10,519 nt of DNA from CAYNDB01 sp964395915 (GTDB lineage: Bacteria; Nitrospinota_A; UBA7883; JAJRTC01): NCBI GenBank assembly GCA_964395915.1, contig CAYNDB010000089.1, positions 1-10,519 on the forward strand. The letters are read 5' to 3'. The notes under the pieces were generated by a model. The model worked only from the letters and a program-made list of their open reading frames with translations, was not told the DNA's origin and ran no database searches. The position numbers were made by a program, and so were the translations under genes. This document shows positions 8,401 to 10,519 of the stretch, piece by piece; position 1 is the first letter of the stretch, and the number at the start of each line of letters is the position of its first letter.

Positions 8401-10519
8401 TAAAACCGCTTCTAAAGGATTTAGCAAAACTGATGAGAAGAAACTGTTGTTCCATCATATTGGCAGGATATACGGTGAGCTGGGCGACTATAAAAAAGCG
8501 GTTGAATATTTTGAGAAAAAACTGGCGCTTACTCCACGAGCGCTGCCATTGTTAAAAAATGTGCCGGCGCTCACGGAAAAGGCGATTGTCCTGAACCAGC
8601 TCGGATATTACCTTGCAGGTCTTGAAGAGCCGGAAAAAGCGATAGGCAGGTTTATCGAATCGCTCAAGCTTTGTATGGAGCTTGAAAACGGCGCTGGCCT
8701 AATCATAAACACGGACAACATGGCGAGGCTTTCCATTAAAAAATTTGGCGTCCTGCCGGAAAAACTTATATTGGAAACGCTGGAGCAGGGAAGCTATGCG
8801 CTTGCGCTGGCGGAAGAAAATCAAATAGCCGAACCTGATTCCCTGGGAACAGCGCTCAACCACCTCGGCCAATTATCACACATACTGTTCAAGCAAACAT
8901 TGTTGAAGCCTGTACCAAACGATTTAAAAGATCAGGTAATACAGATAAAAAGTATTGCGCAGGTTTCGGCGGCGGCGGAAAATAAGTACAGGCGGGCTAA
9001 AGAATTGTTTGTAAAAACGCATTCCGTAAAGGCTCTGCGCGGGTCGATCGGCGCTAGCTTGAACCTTGCGACGATACTCAATGACCAGGGTCGTAAAAAT
9101 GAGGCGATAAAAGAAATTGTCGAGGCGGAAGACAGAGCGTCCAGCCATATGCTTTTCGACATTCTGTGGAAGGTAAAGTTTCTAAAATTTATCATCGATC
9201 CGATAAGATTTGAAAAGGAGCTCTACTCCGCATCCACTGTGTTGGAACGTGTTCCGTTCGGAACCGCTCTTTCCGAAAACCCGAAGCGGACTCTTGCTAT
9301 GATCCGTACGATTTATCATGAGATCGCGTTAAGGTCCCGATATGACAGCGAAGCTCTGGCGGCGCTGGAGAAGGGAAGGGCGATTGCTATAAAATTCATG
9401 CTGGCTGGCCTTGTCCACTTAGGCTTTAAAGATGAAGCCATGCCCGGTATCGAAACTTTAACCGACCTTACAAGGAAACGAAAACTTCTTACGGAGCTTT
9501 TCGCAGGCTCCGTTGTAAAGCCTGAGAATCAATCGAGAACGTTAAAACAGCGCCAGGGAAAAATCAATGAGTGGGAGGTTACGTATGACAGGGCTATTGT
9601 GTCTCTTCGCTCTGGAAACCCGCTTTTGGCCGATATCGTGGCTCCGGAATTTTTTGATGTAGAAACTGTGGCGGCCTCACTGGACGATGGCGAAGCGGCG
9701 ATTGCCTTATGGTATGTGGCCGATGGCGTCAAGATTTTTATAATTACGCAGCCCGGGCTTACGGTAATGAAAATCGACGATGACAGCGCGGCTCCCGACA
9801 TCCTGCGGGACGCAGTGGCGTTAAAGAATGTTGACAAGCTATACATTGCCACAGACAAACCTTTTTCCGATCCGCTTGCGCAAAAGCTTTCCGCAAAACG
9901 TTTCAGCGCCACAACCATTCCATCCTTGAATTCTCTATATCATTTTAAGGAGGGGCGTAGCGCAAACGATTTCAGGCTGACCGCTTTCGCCAGGGAGAGC
10001 GAAGCTGTGGGCAAAGCTGTGACAAAATATTTTGAAGCGCGGTTCTTTATTGACGAGCAGGCCGAGAAAGCCGTCAATAGCTGGGCCTTTAAGACCTCCG
10101 GTGTGATGTTATTCGATAACGCCCCGGTTCCTGAGATTGCCGACCTTGTTCAGACGAAGTTCGCCTTGAATTCCAAAGGTGAAGTCGCAAGATGGCTTTC
10201 GTTTTCCAAAATAATAGAGTCGGGTTTAACAGGATCGTATATTGTCACCCCTCCGATAAAATCCGGTAATGGGCGTGACTGGGAGAGCGGGTTGCTGACG
10301 CTTTCACTGTTGTCAGGGTTCTCATCGTGGGTTGTCACTCCTCTTGACGAAAAGGTTCGTGACGTTTTTATCGGTCCCTTTTTAAAAAGAGCGCGTGAAG
10401 GGTCAATTTTATCTGCGCTTAAAGCTGGGCCAGGTGGCAGGCTCGCCGGCTCTTTCGGGTTTTCAAAAAAGGAAAAGGCGGCATACGCCCGCAAAAATTA
10501 TGTAAACCGGATAAAGGCG
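5477..10519 (+). CDS. Giant exported PD40 beta-propeller / TPR protein with degenerate CHAT-like C-terminal domain, 3' end beyond window
   Basis: The frame stays open for 1681 codons to the window edge; I followed it line by line and found no stop or frameshift. Residues 1-18 look like a signal peptide ending AQA, so the protein is probably periplasmic or surface-exposed, though its n-region lacks a positive charge. Residues about 30-315 hold TolB-like PD40 repeats: SSDG (44-47), SPDG (91-94), SPDG (145-148) and SPDG (189-192), each followed by a beta strand ending in VS or TS. Residues about 320-1310 are helical repeats of TPR type, for example EDEKAVRHFKKALALL (from 844), KWEEAAKSFIESL (from 883) and GDYKKAVEYFEKKLAL (from 1003). 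ALEKGRAIAIKFMLAGL (from 1296) is the helix that normally precedes a CHAT domain. Residues about 1396-1650 then follow the CHAT order: DDGEAAIALWYVADGVKIFIIT, IPSLNSLYH (1481-1489) and SSWVVTPLDEKVRD (1616-1629). The catalytic His and Cys motifs are not recognisable. It is third in the plus-strand operon. It may be a scaffold or pseudo-peptidase; the function is unknown. Confidence 0.85.
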   Translation, partial: MTISQAVILAVIFLTAQAPDSKFPINTPVRVTTHPAEDYMPEVSSDGRVMAFVSNRAGAPNIWIKTIGSPEIPTPRKLTSGVSGDKSPRFSPDGKKMVYVSLSSDAEGDLYLINLPDKLENYSSFIPAPIQITDISTADADPVISPDGSTIYFTSKAKGGGKENIWELNIATGERKQLTTEGGRSAALSPDGSRMVFVSRRESSNGALYMLEITSGDISRLTSGEWIDSFPAFTDYRNIVFVRYADDTDFDGVISIEDNSTLFSMDISRPEFPAVPLTTSDNYNLFPSVNGNDIYYSAKIGAAVDIFRIPVDGVFPKLESIDKEVERAKAIERFYPGNKALALLAWRVAWASQYDNDNHQSLAKLLARQAEILNQEGSYAEADKVLSLLIKLYPDAQQSVGLAKIEKILIEAQVNNPPPDNILPKLQQIVKDYAHIRAVLAKALIETGSAHLAAGRPAKALAVFRSVVKDFRDIKQLAAEAAYKRNGVYLLLRDREKQIETYLDVIRSYPEQSKWVGKSIESVLDLAVTKGNIKASVTGLNEVIEKYSDVPSLQAAAMNAIAKLYHESSELLRAREVYELTVSRFPGQEKAKSHALFQIAKIYVEEEEFAKAISVYRSIEQDTDAKQEVYRKSRQAFINQSLRKGDYELEQGEVRIALKTFKSIIEYDPNVVEAHRGLIRCRVAMKEVKRAITDYELELKKDPYNDIYQYSLGLALTYLEPASLSKSEKLIKNALVNNEKNPWYHQTLGWIYEQKELKKKDGSYADLALQQYGYALALTDAENHPDNAADLRLNLGNINYLLQNYSDANGHYTIREMSGASFGSPAIESLFHQRWGEVEFKLGEDEKAVRHFKKALALLSGDDAPRKIEIYERMGLAYQSSQKWEEAAKSFIESLKLRRKTGALENETVILRNIANNLFFLSGSGATSNPQKLREALSFYLEGEQALERFKKRQETKGEGSALISVEIETGVKGVKTASKGFSKTDEKKLLFHHIGRIYGELGDYKKAVEYFEKKLALTPRALPLLKNVPALTEKAIVLNQLGYYLAGLEEPEKAIGRFIESLKLCMELENGAGLIINTDNMARLSIKKFGVLPEKLILETLEQGSYALALAEENQIAEPDSLGTALNHLGQLSHILFKQTLLKPVPNDLKDQVIQIKSIAQVSAAAENKYRRAKELFVKTHSVKALRGSIGASLNLATILNDQGRKNEAIKEIVEAEDRASSHMLFDILWKVKFLKFIIDPIRFEKELYSASTVLERVPFGTALSENPKRTLAMIRTIYHEIALRSRYDSEALAALEKGRAIAIKFMLAGLVHLGFKDEAMPGIETLTDLTRKRKLLTELFAGSVVKPENQSRTLKQRQGKINEWEVTYDRAIVSLRSGNPLLADIVAPEFFDVETVAASLDDGEAAIALWYVADGVKIFIITQPGLTVMKIDDDSAAPDILRDAVALKNVDKLYIATDKPFSDPLAQKLSAKRFSATTIPSLNSLYHFKEGRSANDFRLTAFARESEAVGKAVTKYFEARFFIDEQAEKAVNSWAFKTSGVMLFDNAPVPEIADLVQTKFALNSKGEVARWLSFSKIIESGLTGSYIVTPPIKSGNGRDWESGLLTLSLLSGFSSWVVTPLDEKVRDVFIGPFLKRAREGSILSALKAGPGGRLAGSFGFSKKEKAAYARKNYVNRIKA

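Noticed and set aside
9947..9955. AAGGAGGGG inside the giant gene
   Set aside because: No ATG, GTG or TTG opening a meaningful frame follows at normal spacing; it encodes part of the CHAT-like region.
5477..10519. TPR-CHAT effector of a type III-E CRISPR (Craspase) system
   Set aside because: There is no CRISPR array or cas gene in the window, the protein has a signal peptide and a propeller, and the catalytic residues are missing.

Overview
The window holds two divergent, tightly packed gene sets around one AT-rich spacer at about 4002-4291. It looks like chromosomal DNA of a Gram-negative (two-membrane) bacterium. There are two lipoproteins with clear lipobox cysteines, a sigma-54 activator of the NtrC/PilR type, and a periplasmic protein built like the outer-membrane lipoprotein LpoA. 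The moderate base composition and the style of the proteins suggest a deltaproteobacterium-like or Nitrospinota/Nitrospirota-like lineage, but that placement is a guess from sequence feel and not from a marker gene. I see no tRNA or rRNA gene, CRISPR array, insertion sequence, integrase or prophage gene.

Minus strand, read from 4001 down to 1: an NtrC-family response regulator (receiver, AAA+ sigma-54 activator, Fis-type helix-turn-helix) overlaps a TPR plus type-1 periplasmic-binding-protein lipoprotein. About 20 bases later comes a QueD/6-pyruvoyl-tetrahydropterin-synthase homologue that runs off the left edge close to its natural end. The spacing suggests one transcript. No sensor kinase accompanies the regulator inside the window.

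Plus strand, read from about 4292 to the right edge: a DUF1318 (YdbL-like) lipoprotein, a RibD-C/dihydrofolate-reductase-fold protein joined to it by a TAATG stop/start overlap, and after 46 bases a very large exported protein that is still open at base 10519 (1681 codons seen). This last protein carries a signal peptide, a TolB-like PD40 beta-propeller, roughly a thousand residues of TPR-like helices and a C-terminal region laid out like a CHAT (caspase-HetF-associated with TPRs) peptidase domain. The sites where CHAT peptidases carry their catalytic His and Cys hold other residues, so it looks like a pseudo-peptidase. It is the most unusual item here.

Working together: the left set pairs a transcription activator with an envelope lipoprotein that may sense or scaffold cell-wall synthesis. 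The right set puts two exported proteins of unknown role around one apparently cytoplasmic reductase-fold protein. How the products cooperate cannot be read from the sequence; only the co-transcription is well supported.
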